Shown here one piece after another: positions 23,286 to 37,200 of a DNA stretch of 64,000 nucleotides. The notes under the pieces were generated by a model. That model saw nothing but the letters and a program-made list of their open reading frames with translations. It was not told the DNA's origin and did no database searches. The stretch lies in the NCBI GenBank assembly GCA_027574665.1, contig CM050649.1:67360150-67424149 (forward strand). Reading direction: 5' to 3'. Position numbers and translations under genes: made by a program. Position 1 is the stretch's first letter; each line of letters opens with the position of its first letter. This DNA is from Rhynochetos jubatus. Its lineage: Eukaryota; Chordata; Aves; Eurypygiformes; Rhynochetidae.

Positions 23286-26200
23286 TGAACCCTCAGAGCC
23301 TACATCAGAGCTGGGTGCTGGCAACACCTGAATGCAGCCAGGAGAGCGTGCAATGCTGTAGGATAGGCTCCAAGGACTGCAGTTGCACGGCTGAAGCTGA
23401 TACAAGTACGGGCTGCCACCAAAACAGGTTGTCCACGACCCACCCCCACCCCCAAAACCAGCACTCATGTAGAGGTTAACTGAGTTAACTAACTGATCCA
23501 GTTGAAAGCTGACTTTTATAAAGTGTTTGGGATAGGTTAGCTCTTTAGTCACGTTGGGACTGTAGGAAAACTAGGGTGAAAATGCACACCCTGGGATGGG
23601 GGAAAGAAACTGGCTGATCTTTCAGGCAGGAGACCATAAGCGGATCCACTTGCATTTATTATGAAATGAGAGCCTAAATACGGAGCCTAATTTATTTACA
23701 CTTATAACAACAAATTAGCTGGAATCTGGCTAGCATTATGCAGCCGCACAGTCCAATCATCCCCACGTTTCCAGTTCCGAGTCTTTACCTTGTGCCTTTG
23801 TTAGCATCTGAAAAAGCCCTAATTGGTGAGCTAATTCAATGCCTAAGACACAGCTGATGAAACTCCCAGACAATCAAGTTTGGACGTACTAGAGGCAGCA
23901 GAGAGTGCAGAGAAATCATGTGTAGTGTGCTAGGGGAGTAATACACGTGAGTGAATATAATGTTGGAAATTCAAACTGCTGGCTAATACATCTAGGGAAA
24001 GATAACTAAAATATACTTATTCCAGGGATAAAAAAGAAGCTTCACAGAGATTAATCAACAGCTGCTGTTTTCAACCCTTTGTTTTCTGCAGCCCTCAAAG
24101 TTTTCCACTATGGCTTCAGCCTCCTGTAGACCAGATGTCAGCAGGCATCAATGCATTTGTTTTTCTTAGTGGCATGTCCCCTTGAAGCCACCCACCAACG
24201 TGGAGCCCCGCAGCCTGAAAACCATTGAGCAGGGAAGGGATTTTTCTGAGAAACTGCAGCCACAAGTCTTCAGATTCTCTACGCTGGTATGTGGCCAGAT
24301 TTTGAAAAGACCTTATCTCCCACCTACACCGAACTGAAGAGCAGATGTGGTGACACACTTGGTCAGTACCCGGCAGCAGCCTTAAGCCCTCAGAACGCTT
24401 CTCCAGGCACAGGGTCACCCTTAAAAGGTCCCTCAAGAACCAAAATCCCCCTCTGCTAAGACTACCAGGCTTCCTGTGTAACACAGGGGTTCCTGCATCA
24501 TGGAGACCGATCCCCAGCACAGAGCAGGTAGATAACAGTCCTCCCCTACAGAAGTCCAAAGGGACCATTCTTGATATATCATATTAATTTCAGAGTGCTT
24601 CAGTGCTTGAACAGTGTAGATCTAGCGGGGACAGTCTAAGAAAGGAACAACAGACACGATTAAGGGTTTAAAGCTGACGTGTGAGCTCAGGCTGGATGGG
24701 TCTGGTATATGTGTACCTCGGCTGAAAGCGACAACTGAAGGGGAGCACAGAAAAGCTGCCTACAAGTATCAGCGTGTTAAACACAGAGAAGATGATGTAT
24801 TTATTGTGTTTAAAAAGACATTCACTAAAAGCGGTAAGAGATTATTTATTTTATTTTCAAAAAGGAAAGGTTAGATTAAATACTAAGCAAATCCTGCTGA
24901 CCAGGAAGTTTATTACCGTGCTGAATAGTGTACTGAGGGACTAGAGGCATTTTATAAATAGTATAAGATGAATCATTTTATATAAGGTGGAGTTACCTTC
25001 TAATGTAACTCCGTGATCTGAAAGATTAGGCAACCAAGTAAGATGCCCTCTGCCTTCTGTGCCCAGCTAATAACTGATTTCACTACAAGAAATCCCCTAC
25101 GAAAGGGGATTTTTTTAAAACATGCTTTCAAAGGCTTCTCTGCAAGGTTTTTCATGTCAGACACTCTCCCAGACATTGTCCTGTTGGAAAGGCGCCATGT
25201 TTGCTTCTCACTTGCAGAAAGTCCACTTCAAATTTGGCAGAAATGAGAGGACCCAAAGGGAAATCACGGTAATTCACACGCAGCTCCCAACTCCTGGCAG
25301 CATGCCTCCATTGAAACCATACTGCAAAGACCCCTCCTGACAGACATATCAGATCCCGGGAACCTGCAAAAGCAATTCTTAAAGCTTAGATCTTTTAAAT
25401 AGCTTCAAACACAAATGCATTTGGGTTTGAAAGGATCCAGGAGTTGGCAAAGTTAGTCAAGGTCCTCCACACCGAGAACTGCTGTGGAAATCCCTGAGCA
25501 TTCTCGGCTACATTTCCAAGTAATTTAATCTTCATCGTCTTTCCCCTGTAATGACTGGATTGCAAAAGCCAGTTAATGTTTATGGGTCCACATGTTTTTG
25601 TTTTCCCGCCTGCTCTAGTAAAATAACAAAACTGTTATGACCTGTAATTAATTCCAGAGGTTTCATTTATTATCTCTGATTAAATTAATGTCTGTGTAAT
25701 AATGAAGATAGAATACATTATCCAGGGCAGGGGCAATTAAGCTACAGTCAACATTGTAAAAACACATTAGAGGTCTTGACTCATAGTTTTATAGAATATT
25801 TCACGGCTGTCTCCCTGTCAACAACATTATAACGTGCATTTTTATATTTCACCTGGCTGAACTCATTCAAGTACTAGGCCTTTTGATGAAGCAGTTAGGA
25901 CAGCAACGTCCAAAACATTTCTGTTGCTGATTCCACTTCTTGTTTTACTTCCAGTATCACTCTCTGACTTCCAGATGCAAAACCCACTTCTGCAATTTAG
26001 GACTGCCAAACCTCTTCCGGGAACCACACAGCTACTGTGACCCTGGAAGGGCCATCACATTTCAAGGTGTTTGATAAACACTTCCTAAGAAGACAGCCCC
26101 TCTCAGGACATGTGATTAAAATGGCACTTACATGCTGTTTAAGGCAGTAATTCTCCAACATTTCTCTTATCTCATTCAACTGCCACTTCTCCAAAACCCT

Positions 26201-29200
26201 GGAGGAAAAGCCAGTCCCTTAGCCCGATACCCACAGACAGGAAATCCCTGCAGAGCACACAGGTGAAAAAGGCAGGGGCTTTGTGGCCACGGTTTCTGCA
26301 AAAGACGGCAGAAGAGGGTGACCATGACTTGTCCTGTCAATCAAGTGACATCCCTCCACCGGTGCTTAAAAAAGCTTATGCTCTCTTAATAATGCCAGAG
26401 CTGAGTCACGCCTGCTTTCCTCTCCACCTTTAGAAGGGGCAGAAGACCTCTCTTCATCACAGCTTGCCCAACTCCATTGGCAATGACCCCGGGAAGCCGA
26501 GAGGAGATGCTCTTGATGACTTGTGGTATGACGGGATGAAGAAGGCACTTCTCATATTACAGCCCCGGATACTCTCCCTGTCCGCCCTTGTCTCAGAGGC
26601 ATTCCCGTTCTCAAAGACATGGCTGTGGATAAACCCCATCCTTTCAGGACTTTTATGTATTACCCAGTTTGACACTGAAATAAGACACTAAAATTATTCT
26701 GGTACAAAAGGAGAGGAATGCCCAGCCCCATGTAGGAAACTGCATTCCAAGAATTCCGTTTATTTTTGGCACAGCATAGTCGCTATATGGAATGGAAGAG
26801 TTGGCCTCCTTGGCACTCTTTAAGGAGAACGAAGCACGCGGCCCGTGGTTTTGGTACCTTTAGGAACGTAATGAACTGGTGATACCAGATCTTGAACAAC
26901 AGAGTGAATTAGCAGCGTCAAGAACAAAGGTGGCAGAATCAGAGGTAAAGGTGCAAAGGCTCCACAACCTGTGACGAGGTGGAGAGCTCAGAGCAGAGAG
27001 GACAAAACTCCCTAAACGGGGCTTTTGACCTGCCCATTTTCGAATCGCAATTTTCTGTAGAGCAGTGGTGTTTCAGCAGCGAAAGCAAATGACCTCGATA
27101 GGGGAAAGGTACTGCCGCGCTAACGCGCTGCCGAAGGCGTAGCTGCTGGCATGCGCTCGCGCCAGGCAGTCTCTAAGGAAGCCCGAAGTGGAGCGGCCAG
27201 TGTTAGCAGCAGCTTCCTCCGAGCCAGTTTCCTGATCCAAAATCCCCATACTAATTCATCTTCCGAGATCAAAAAGTCTTCAGCAGTTCAACAATAGTTA
27301 GGGGATTTGGGGGGAGAAAAAAACCACAGATCCCCTCCCAAAGTATGCCAGGATTGTTTATAGTGCCCCGTCTTGTTTCCGTATGAAGATGGGCAGCGAT
27401 ACTGCTACTATAGCTGCCTTCTGCTGGATCTGGGTACACTCTGCCGTAGCTAAAAGTATGGCCTGGAAGCTGGCAGAATTTCCATTTTGCTGCTCTGCAC
27501 TTGGAGCCAGAGGTTTTTGTTGTTTTAAAGATTTCCTTTAGGTGCTTACCCTGCTTTTCCTTTGAACAACCATCCCCTGGAATATTGTCCCTCTAGACAG
27601 TAAGACCTTTTTTGAAATCGTGAAATAACCATGTCTTTTTCTCGGTCAGAGACCACACAAGGCACGCAGGAGTTGTGGAACAGAAACGCATAGAAGTGTA
27701 TTATCTCCCTTAAAGTTACTACGGTCTCCGTGCTGCCTATACGCAGCGGGTGATGCCATACTCCTGCTCTGTGGGATTCCTCATAACCCTGTGCACACAG
27801 GGACGCTACGACCAGCTTGAAGCCAAATAAATCTACGGCTTTCCATTTCTGTGAACCCTGCCCGCCTGTTTGGCAGCTGTGGAGAGTCGGTGTCTCCCAC
27901 CGTAGGGCTGAACGCCACGTTACCACCCGAGCAGCGTTGGGGTGAGGTGTAGGGAGGACCCACCACTTCTGCTCACCTCCTGAGGATTTGGAACCACCCG
28001 TGGGGAGCTGCAGCTGCAAGAGTGGCAAAACGGTGTCACAGCACAAACCTGATTGTCCCAGAAGTGTCGGCGCTTCAAGACAAGTTTGAAAATGTGTACA
28101 TGAGTGCCTTTGAGGTACCCTTTAAGATAATTCTTTTCTGGCAATTTTTTACTCATTTTTGTGCACCGGGGATCCCCAAAGGAGCATTTCTGTTGTGATT
28201 CTTACATCTTCCCACCGATCTGCTGTGACACTCCAGATTATGCTGAGACTGTACTTGGCACATCGCTGATACTGCCGGGTAGGAATGTTCTGCACATGCC
28301 TAGGACTGGGTTTGAGCCTGCTCTCTTTCAGCAGTACTGCATTTCTGCTTCTACCTGACTGCTGTATTCTGTGTGAAAGCTCTGTGAGTTCCTCGTTTCG
28401 GCTGCTGGCTAATTTAAATGTGACACCTGCCACTTCAACAGAATTTGGAGGCTTTATCACCACCCATAGTTTGCAGATAGGCAAACAAGATGTTAGTCTT
28501 TGAAACACACATGGCTACAGAACAATTAAAAGTGGGAATGCATCTTTCCAAAGAAAATAACTATAACTTCCTCTTCTTTTTTTTATTATACTTCTATGAT
28601 TTTTTTATGTTTTCTTTTCTGGACTACCAATTCACATGGTTTCTAACAAAGTCCTGCATTGTTTCTCCCCCACTTCAGTAAAGTTGGTGCCTACATACAT
28701 GTCCATGGTTTCTATTCCTTTCAGGAATAAAATATTCATTACACTTTTACAGAAATGCACCCAAACCTTCTGCCTAGTCTTTACAGTAGATGTAGAAAGA
28801 TTTGAGAACATGCTCTGCTTTCATTCCCATTTGCACAGATGAATGAGTTTACTTGGAAGCCTCTTCCTTTAATCTTTGTTTTACCATGCCCTTTTTGTGT
28901 CTTAAACACACAAAGTCTTTGTTTCCATTCTTGTCATGGTGCAATAGTAACACATTAAAATTTGTACGTACTTCTCTCATAAACGGGTCTCTCCTTATAT
29001 AGTTTGGGAAAAACCAACGAGCCAACAGAGCCTGAATTTTCAGAAGCTACAGCTGCTTTTGAGTGTGCAGGTTTAAACCTAGCTTTGCAGAAGTAATCAG
29101 CATATAGTTGAGAAGGATGGCAACCGTGAAATCAATCCCTTTGGAGTTCTGGTGGTGAGCGTCAAGGACAGCTCTTAAAAGTAGTTTCTGCTTTTGAAAA

Positions 29201-32086
29201 CTTTGGACTTAAGCCAGAGCTTTCATCTCCTTATCTATGAAAAAGGAATAAGGCTTAAATACCTCTCCAACAGCTCATGAAGGTTCATTAATGTTTATAA
29301 AGTGCTTGGAACCAAAAACCACTGAGTATTACTGATTATTTATTAATTCCTGTTGTCTTGCACCTTCACATTCCTTTCACATGTCAAAGAAGAGGATTTT
29401 GTGGGCAGCAGAACCAGCAAAACCTGTAACAGCCTCGGCTTTCCTCTGCCTTCCCTCACTGCGGTGAGTAGGGCACCCCCTCTCCAGGTCCCCATGTTGA
29501 CCTTACATCTTCAGTCGCCCCTTCCCGCAATGCCTCCTGGCTCCCCTCCTTCCCGCGTGGGCCTGGACTCCTTCCCAAGGCCTCCGCGCCGGGGCCGGCT
29601 GCTCCGACACAGCTGCAGAGTGCCCAAGAAGCAAGAGCATGAAAGTTTTGGATGGACTTGAGAGACCAAAGAGCAAAAATGAGGGCAGACTCCGCGGTAG
29701 AGCTCTCCGCCAAGCTTCCAGCTGATGGAGTTTGTACAGCTCCATCTCTCCCAGGCCTCTGCCCCTCTCTCTCCTGCAGCCGAAATTAGCCACAGGTTTA
29801 AGAGTTACTGGGAACAGGAGGCTGGTACAAGTCTGTGTAAATACAGAGGTGGTTTCTTCCTTTGCGGATCAAGCAGACGTTTGAAGTACTCTGAATGTTC
29901 AGATCGTAAATAAACCTCACTGAGCAAACTCCATTTTTCCTGCTGAAGGCATTTATCTAAGTTCAGTATTGACATTTCTCCGCGCTCCTTTTTACCAGGT
30001 TGTACTCACAGTGGTGGGTGTATGTGAGTTGATCCATTCACGATACAGATTAAGTCTTCTGAAGGACACAGTGGCTTGTCTCAGAGGTGCTTACATCCTC
30101 CAGCAACAAGGACCTTAACGAGAAAGCATTTTCAGAAGCATTTTCGTGCTGCCAAACAGTCCCGTAGTAGCTCTCTGCCCGAATACCTTGTGCCAATGCA
30201 ACATAAAGTTTACTCTGCCCCGGCATGGGCTGTGGAAGCTGCAGTAACTCCTTCTGGCCAGAGGAAGGATGTTGTAAAACCAGGAGCTTGCTGGGGCATG
30301 CCATCTCCTACAGACAAAGAACAGCTCTACAAAAAATATGGGAACACGCACATTCGTACAGGCACTTCGCTTACCTACATGGAGAAAGCAGTCAGCTAAC
30401 GGAGGAACTGAAATCAAGCTTGTTGTGTTACTGCTTTGCCCTTTTTTGGCTGAGAAGCAGCCCTAGGCCTCGGGAAACCTGATGCTCTCAGTTCTGTCAC
30501 ACATTTGCAGCTCTGGCAAGTTGCGCCTCTGCCTGCTTCTTGCCGTGGGATTTACCCTGGCTCCCATACGTGGGTGTGGACACCCAGGCAAACCCAGCCT
30601 GCCCGAAAGCACGCATTTGATTCGCAGTCCTACATGCAAGTTGACGTGAGGCGTTTTGGGGGGGTGGCTAGGACTTCAAAGCGTCACCAGTACGAACCTC
30701 CTAAGGAACCGTTCCGCCACGTGCTGCAGAAGGACGCGTTTGTCTTCCCTCAGCCCTTGCTCACAGATGTTCCTAGTCCATTATTAAACTACCAAAAATA
30801 AAATACTTCTGATTCAGCATTTTCTCCCTTGTGTCCTCCCTAGCTGCTGCCCAGCCACAGATCCTGCACCGGTGAATGAGCTGTTCCTGTTTTGGACTGT
30901 GAGGTTATTTCAGAAGCATGCACACGGAAGGCTCTGGCCATGAAGGGCATTTCAGCAGTGTTTCTTTTTAACCCTTTCTTGACAGTGGTAGTTCCTGGTA
31001 AAGAAACGATTCTGCTGACGTAGCAGAATGGAGAGAGCTGTTGTGCCTCAGCCCTCACCAGCTGAGGTCTCTGGTGCCATGGGGTTGTGAAATTGCTTCA
31101 AGATCTAGAGTAGGGGTGATGAGCAGCAGCTACAGAGTTGTTGCGTAGGGAAAGCCATCTTCATGGAGCCCTGTGAAGAGCCTGCTCTGACCCACAGGGG
31201 CTCTAATAAACCAGGGAGGGGGCCAGGGCACAAGTGGGTCTTCGCTACTAACCGGAGGTGGCTGTGCCAGGCTTAGGTAACCGTTTTCGTGTTGATCAGA
31301 CAGCTTCTAATGCTGTGACAGTAAGATGTTTTGTGCTGTGGTTGCTGATGCCAAACCACAGGCTCCGGTGGCTAATGTACGGGAAAGAGAAGCTGGCTAA
31401 GGGAGGGTGCGCTTTTCTGACCACGCTGCCTGCACGCGCCTGTCCTTGGTGTGATCTCTGGAAGCAATGCAGGAATGATTGGCAGTCGGGAACATAGATC
31501 TGCAGATGGTGGCTGATCACAGGGAAGCATTTATGGACACAAGCATGGGATGCATAGTGCATGAAACAAGGATCCCGAGGGAAGCTAGGGTTTCCCCTTT
31601 GGAGAAGGGACTCAGCTTATTTCCAATAATATACTTATAAATAGAGTGTTTCTGTCCGTTATTACATTATTTGACCCATCTCACCATCTTCTGTCCTGGC
31701 ATGCAAAGTTATATGCTGAGGTCCGATCTCCTGGTGGGAAAAGAAGAATTCTATATTAAATATTTGCAGAATGCTTTCAGTTGCTGAAAGCAAAATGGCT
31801 CAGCCTTCAAACCTGTTTGGATGCCAGTTTGGCCTGTGCCATTTGTGTTAACTCTGAACCTTCACAGCTTCTGCGAGGGTATCAGTTAAGGACACCAGTC
31901 TCCTGTGACAGGCAGGGACAGCGAGAGAAATCAGGGATGCCACAGGGTCTCATATCTCCGAGATATGCACACGCCTGTGTGCTTGTGTGCATCACACTTT
32001 GTGTATGCGAGAGGAAGACTTTCGTGCTGTAGGTACTTCTTGACTCGCCTTCCTTTCCCGTGCGCTCCAAGGTCAAACACATTTAA

Positions 32087-32989
32087 AAATATTTGGATCT
32101 GTGTCCAAAATCACTAAGCACTTGCAGGAGAACAGGGAACCTTTACTCCCCTCCCCGCCCCCAAAAGATTCCTGCTTTGTCATCTCATCTGAGAAGAAAA
32201 CTTCTTCTTTTTGTTAATGGAGGAGGGAAGAAGAGAATTTTGTTATTTACATTGTTCATCACAACAGGGTTACTGCTTTTGTGGCATCTCTTTTGTCTCC
32301 TCTCTACCCATCAGCCTGTTCCAAATCCCTTGCAAGACACTGGTTTCCAGACATGCACATACTTCAGATTTAAGCTTGAAAAAATTTGGGAAACAGGTAG
32401 CTCGGGTTTAGTGAGGGAAGGTAGGGCAATTCAAGAGAAGGCATGTCACCCACACCGATTTAAATACATTTTTAGGGTACTGACTTGTTGGAATTCCCTA
32501 ACAGAAGCAGCTGCTTCCCAGAGCTGTGACAAGAGGCCTCATCTCTTCGCTGGAAAGATGTTTAAACATTATCTGCTGATCAGCATATTAATGAATAGGG
32601 AGGAACTGAAGCAAGCTTTAATGATCTTACCAATTTCTCCGTTAAAAAAGATTCCCGAAGATCACAATAAGGACGTTAGGAAGGCATTAGCAGATGTCAG
32701 ACTAAGTTGGAGAAACTGTCTGAAAACCAAAACTGCTTTTCCTTTAACCTGTGTGCCCTTCTCCCATAATGTGGAATCACCTACATATCTCCACGGCGTT
32801 TACGCACTTCCATTGCCACTTACAATACAGATCGCTGCGGGCAATGCTGTGATACTGAAATATAACAGGATATGTACGTCACAATGGAAATACGAACTCA
32901 TGTTCATCAGGCTTATTAGCTTTATCTTCAGACTATTTCCCAGGCATCTGGGCTGTTTTCCAGGCATCACTGCAGAAAACCAAAGGTAG
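32087..32989 (+). other. Unusually long open frame of unknown meaning (300 codons)
   Basis: The frame is open from just after TAA at 32084 to TAG at 32987-32989. It lacks an ATG until 32558, so an ATG-initiated product would be only 143 residues; the upstream 157 codons could only be coding through splicing or a non-AUG start. The upstream part encodes a hydrophobic stretch (LLFTLFITTGLLLLWHLF) flanked by Lys/Arg that resembles a membrane segment. AATAAA follows the stop at 32994-32999. I recognise no family, repeat or domain. It may be chance; it is listed because such length is improbable at this base composition. Confidence 0.3.
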
Positions 32990-33837
32990 AGTAAATAAAT
33001 AATTATGCTACACACAGTCCTCCAACCCAGAAAGACACACGCTACGTGGGGCTGTATCTTACAGTGGAACAGGCAGGTGGTCAGGCAGCCAGGGGACAGG
33101 CTGGGCTCTTGCCTTGGTCCAAATACATTTGGTACGTTCAGTAGGTAAAAGTCTCTCAACGGTGGAAAAACTCAGAGACCGTTCTCAATATACGGGCAAA
33201 CCTGCACTCTTCATTTGAGGGAGCGCGTGCTCTTTCAATGGGGTTGTCAACTGACTGGTTAGATGTGAGCTTGTCCCTATTTCTCCAGTGTGTATTATTA
33301 TCCATGACAGGAATTACCTGGGAAACACTTGTTAGGTAACGGCAAAGACAGTGGTGGCCACTTCTCTAGCACTGGCTTTGCATTTCTTTTCCACTGTGCT
33401 CCCTGAGCCACCAGGGAGAAGCTCCCCAGAACATGACCTTAACATTCAGTTCCTTTGGGATATAAAGAAAACCCCCAGGCGTGCTCTGACCCCTACCTCC
33501 CACAGATCCAACAAGCCCGGCTCCTTCCCTGTGCCACTTCCCTCTCCCCACCCCTGCAACACCACCAAGAGCCCAGGAAAGCCCCTCCAGAAGTACGTCT
33601 GAACTGCACCCCAGTCCCTCTTGTTCTTCCACGTTCGGGACAACACGCATCATGGCAGCGTCAGCCACGCACAAGTTGCCTTCCAGCGTGCCCTTGCCTA
33701 CCCGCTGAATCCAACCAGCACTTCTCCAGCGAGGGAACTGGCGAGCTCTCTCCTGTGGCCCAGCCACTGATTTTACATGCATTTAACACTTTAGAAAGAA
33801 CCTTGCCTCTTTGTCAGATCTGGCTGGAAAGAAGTTG

Positions 33838-33864
33838 ATGGGGGGAGGGAAGGGGGGAAGGGGG
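33838..33864 (+). repeat. G-run cluster
   Basis: Several runs of 3-6 G separated by A (GGGGGGAGGGAAGGGGGGAA and on) give G-quadruplex potential on the plus strand. Intergenic simple sequence. Confidence 0.6.
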
Positions 33865-34169
33865 CTGATTTGATAGACAGACAAATAGACAATGTGATTG
33901 CATCAGTCTCATTTCCTTAGGAAACTGGGCTAAAAATAAAAGGCTTTATTTGCCTCTGGGAATAAAGCAGAATGTCTCTCACATCTTTACAAAACATTTG
34001 TTTCTATGCATACTTATAAATAGTCAGGATGGGAGAGGAAGTTTGCACTGGATTTTGAGCAGGGAACTAAAAGGAAAAGCAGGAGGTGCGTGAATGTCAA
34101 AACCTGGGATCCCTTTAGTCATACGACAGCACAGCAACGAACACCGGGTCCTGTACGCCAACACCACGC

Positions 34170-34215
34170 TACCCATGCGTGTACACGTGCGTGTGCCCGT
34201 GCGTGTTGGCCTGCG
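34170..34215. repeat. Alternating purine-pyrimidine GT/GC stretch
   Basis: CGTGTACACGTGCGTGTGCC followed by CGTGCGTGT is an imperfect GT/GC dinucleotide stretch with Z-DNA potential. No gene implication. Confidence 0.5.
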
Positions 34216-37200
34216 AACCACCTGCCCGCTGGGCGACGTTTCACGCCACCACGGCATGAGTGCACTTCGGCACCGGTGATGGATGGCGCACTTCAGACCA
34301 AATCCTTCGTGCACTTTGAAGTCAGCACTCTCACAGGTGTAAGTGAGGAACACGGAAATTGCTGTATTTGTTTGGATTTATGGTCTAGAGATTCCTGTCT
34401 GGCGGTAACCGAGAATAGCTTCTTCAGAGGAAATGCTCCCCAAAAAGGTCTCATCCATCATCAGTAGGTTGTGTAAGCTGAACAAGCACTTCTGCTAGAT
34501 ATTTTTGTTATCTTTGAAAACGTCGTACGCCTCCTTACGATCTTGGCCTCGGCGACAGTCTGTGGCAGTAAGTTCTTTTGATACACGCTGTATGTAAAAT
34601 GCTTTTTTGTGTGCAAGATTTGAATCTACTACCTTTTGGTTTCATTGAAACGGCAGCACTGTGGCCTTGGGCTTTTACTTAACAGGAGAAAGGTTCGTTC
34701 AGGAGGAGCCAAGGGGGACTTCCCTCACAGCGAGACGGCAGAACAGAAGCAGTTGAATCATCCATCTCCTTTGCTTTTGCACTACCTTTGAGTTTTTGCT
34801 TCGATGGCCTATGCACGGAAGCCCCTTCTTCCTGAGACATGCTGGAATTTCCATTACAGGGATGCTTTCCAGTCCCAGCAATCACTGTACTGAGGGCCAT
34901 GTAAACGTGTCACTAGAGGCAATCCTTATCCTGAAGAATTTAAAATAGGAAAAACCAGCACAGTCTGGGAAAAAGGGATGCAAGACACCACTGGAAGATA
35001 AGAAAAGGAATATATATCTTGCCTGCAGGTGTAACTGGGACTCTTACCAGGACTTAGCCTCAACTCAGACTTGATCTCACTTCCCCAGGGGATTCAGCAT
35101 GATTTTAGGGATGGGATTGATCTGTCCTAACTTAGAGGACAAAAATGAGACGCCTGAGCTGATCATTCTGCAATCCCTTCACGGTCAGCCAAGAGAATCA
35201 GGTACTTCCAAATGACTGTTTGTGTGTCCTATCTTAAATAAAACGGTTACTGCCATATTTCTGCCTACAGTTATGTGCATCTGAGGTTCAGACTGGTTTA
35301 AAAGCCATGCTCCACTCTACTGCTTTCAGCAGTTACTCATTACCACCACCATCTGTTCAAGATAGACTATTTTTCCCATTTCCAAAACTGTCAACCAAAT
35401 GAAGATGGTCTTCTTGATCATCTCTGTCGCCTGATAGAAGTCAGTGTCTCTGGTATGGGAAGAAACAGAACTTTACTTCCATTTTAATCACAAAACATGT
35501 GCCTATGCCTGTCTTACATATCTTACCTGTGAAACAGTTTTGAATTTCTTAAGTAATCTCTGAGAATCACGTACCTTAACTTTAGCCAGCCTTGCACGCT
35601 GGGAACTACTACCAATTCAAAAAGCATCTTAGACTTCAAAATCACTTACATACTCTCAGAAATATTTGCATGATCTTGAAAGCAAAGCACAGCGATTGGA
35701 AAAAATATGAACAACATGCCAATTAAAGCACCTGATGTTTTCTTTTGTAAGCTCAAAAGCAAAACCCCTGTATAATTATACTCAACTGCAATAAAGTCTG
35801 ACTCATGACTTGTCAGATGATCCTCTTGGTTGATGTGGTTACAAACCAGCAGCTGCACACGGGGAAAGTGAGTGAACTGAAGACCTCACAAAAGCACGTC
35901 TTCCTTGTTTCCCTGGCACTTTGCTTTTGTCCCTCTCTCTGTATTCCCTCATGTTCAATCAACCCATAGGGCAGAAACTGCATTTCCTAGTATCTTGATA
36001 GTGTCATGCACATTTATGTTGCTGTACAGATAACTGAGGTGTAAAGAATATGAGTGATGCTGTGAAAAGCCAACAGGGTAAGGTTACTACTTGATGTAAA
36101 CTTGACTTGTATTCACCTGTCATAAACATTCCCTGAAAAAAAATGGAAAAAGGTGCTCTTAACGTGTGACACAAGGGAAATACATGGCTGGTGCAGCCTG
36201 GCAACGCTGCCGTCGGTTTTGTGCCCAAGCAGCCACACACTCAGGCTGGTCAAGGTACTGTATGGCTCCTTCACATCTTGCTCATCGACTTCTCGGAAAC
36301 CTCTCCTGAAAACCGTACTCTCCACAGGATGCAACTACCGAGTCTTTCATCAAAAGGGGCCTGTTACCTTATTTTACATTGATGTGTACGTTTGCTGGTT
36401 TCATCTTTCTTGTTTCGTGTTTCTCGGTGTAACCCCTTAGCCTGAGTTAGGGTGCCCCATACCTCAGCTATCTCCTGTCCAGAGGGCATCCCTGGGCGGT
36501 TCACTTCGCTGTGGAGGGAACACGTTGCATTCCCTGACAGCACTGACTGGATCTGCATCATTCATATCTTCATCATGACCGGATATAAGCAAAGCTGTGT
36601 CTGGATACAGATTTTGTGTTTTTCTCCTTTATTTCCTTGTAGCAAGGATTATGGCTTGCTTAAGAGGCTGAAAACACGCACTTCTAATGTGGCTGATGGC
36701 AACAAACAGATCGCGGGCGAGGTGGGGAGGTTGCGGAGCGCTTTTAGTAGCCAGAGACTGTGTTGCACTTCCCTTGTCTCTGAATCACATTAAATATACA
36801 CACTGTTAAAAGGCTACTGAAACCTTCAAATGTCAGTGTTTCAAATGAAAATCAATAGCATGCTATTAGGCTCGTTATATCGCCGTTATGCATCATTAAA
36901 ATGTATTCAAAAGCTTTCAGCATGAAACAGGAGATGGGGCTGAATGACAGGACGCTGTGAGGATGTGCAGCACGCTTGAAGGCAATAGTCAGGCACTAGA
37001 GAAACTTTGTAGGCAGCTGGAAAGCAAAGAGCTCACTGGGTGTTTGAAACATATGGGAACATGAGAAAACGGATGACACAGAACTCTGAGGATACAAATC
37101 AGTGGAGCCCCCGCACTGCCGGAGGAAAACGAAATCGTCAAATGTTTTTAAAAGATACTTTCATAAATGGGTCTTTGCAGTCTGAGGTTTACTCTCTGCC

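Noticed and set aside
22941-23552. Minus-strand frame of 203 codons
   Set aside because: Covers the CR1 ORF2 remnant in a shifted frame and then runs into flanking DNA; not a host gene.
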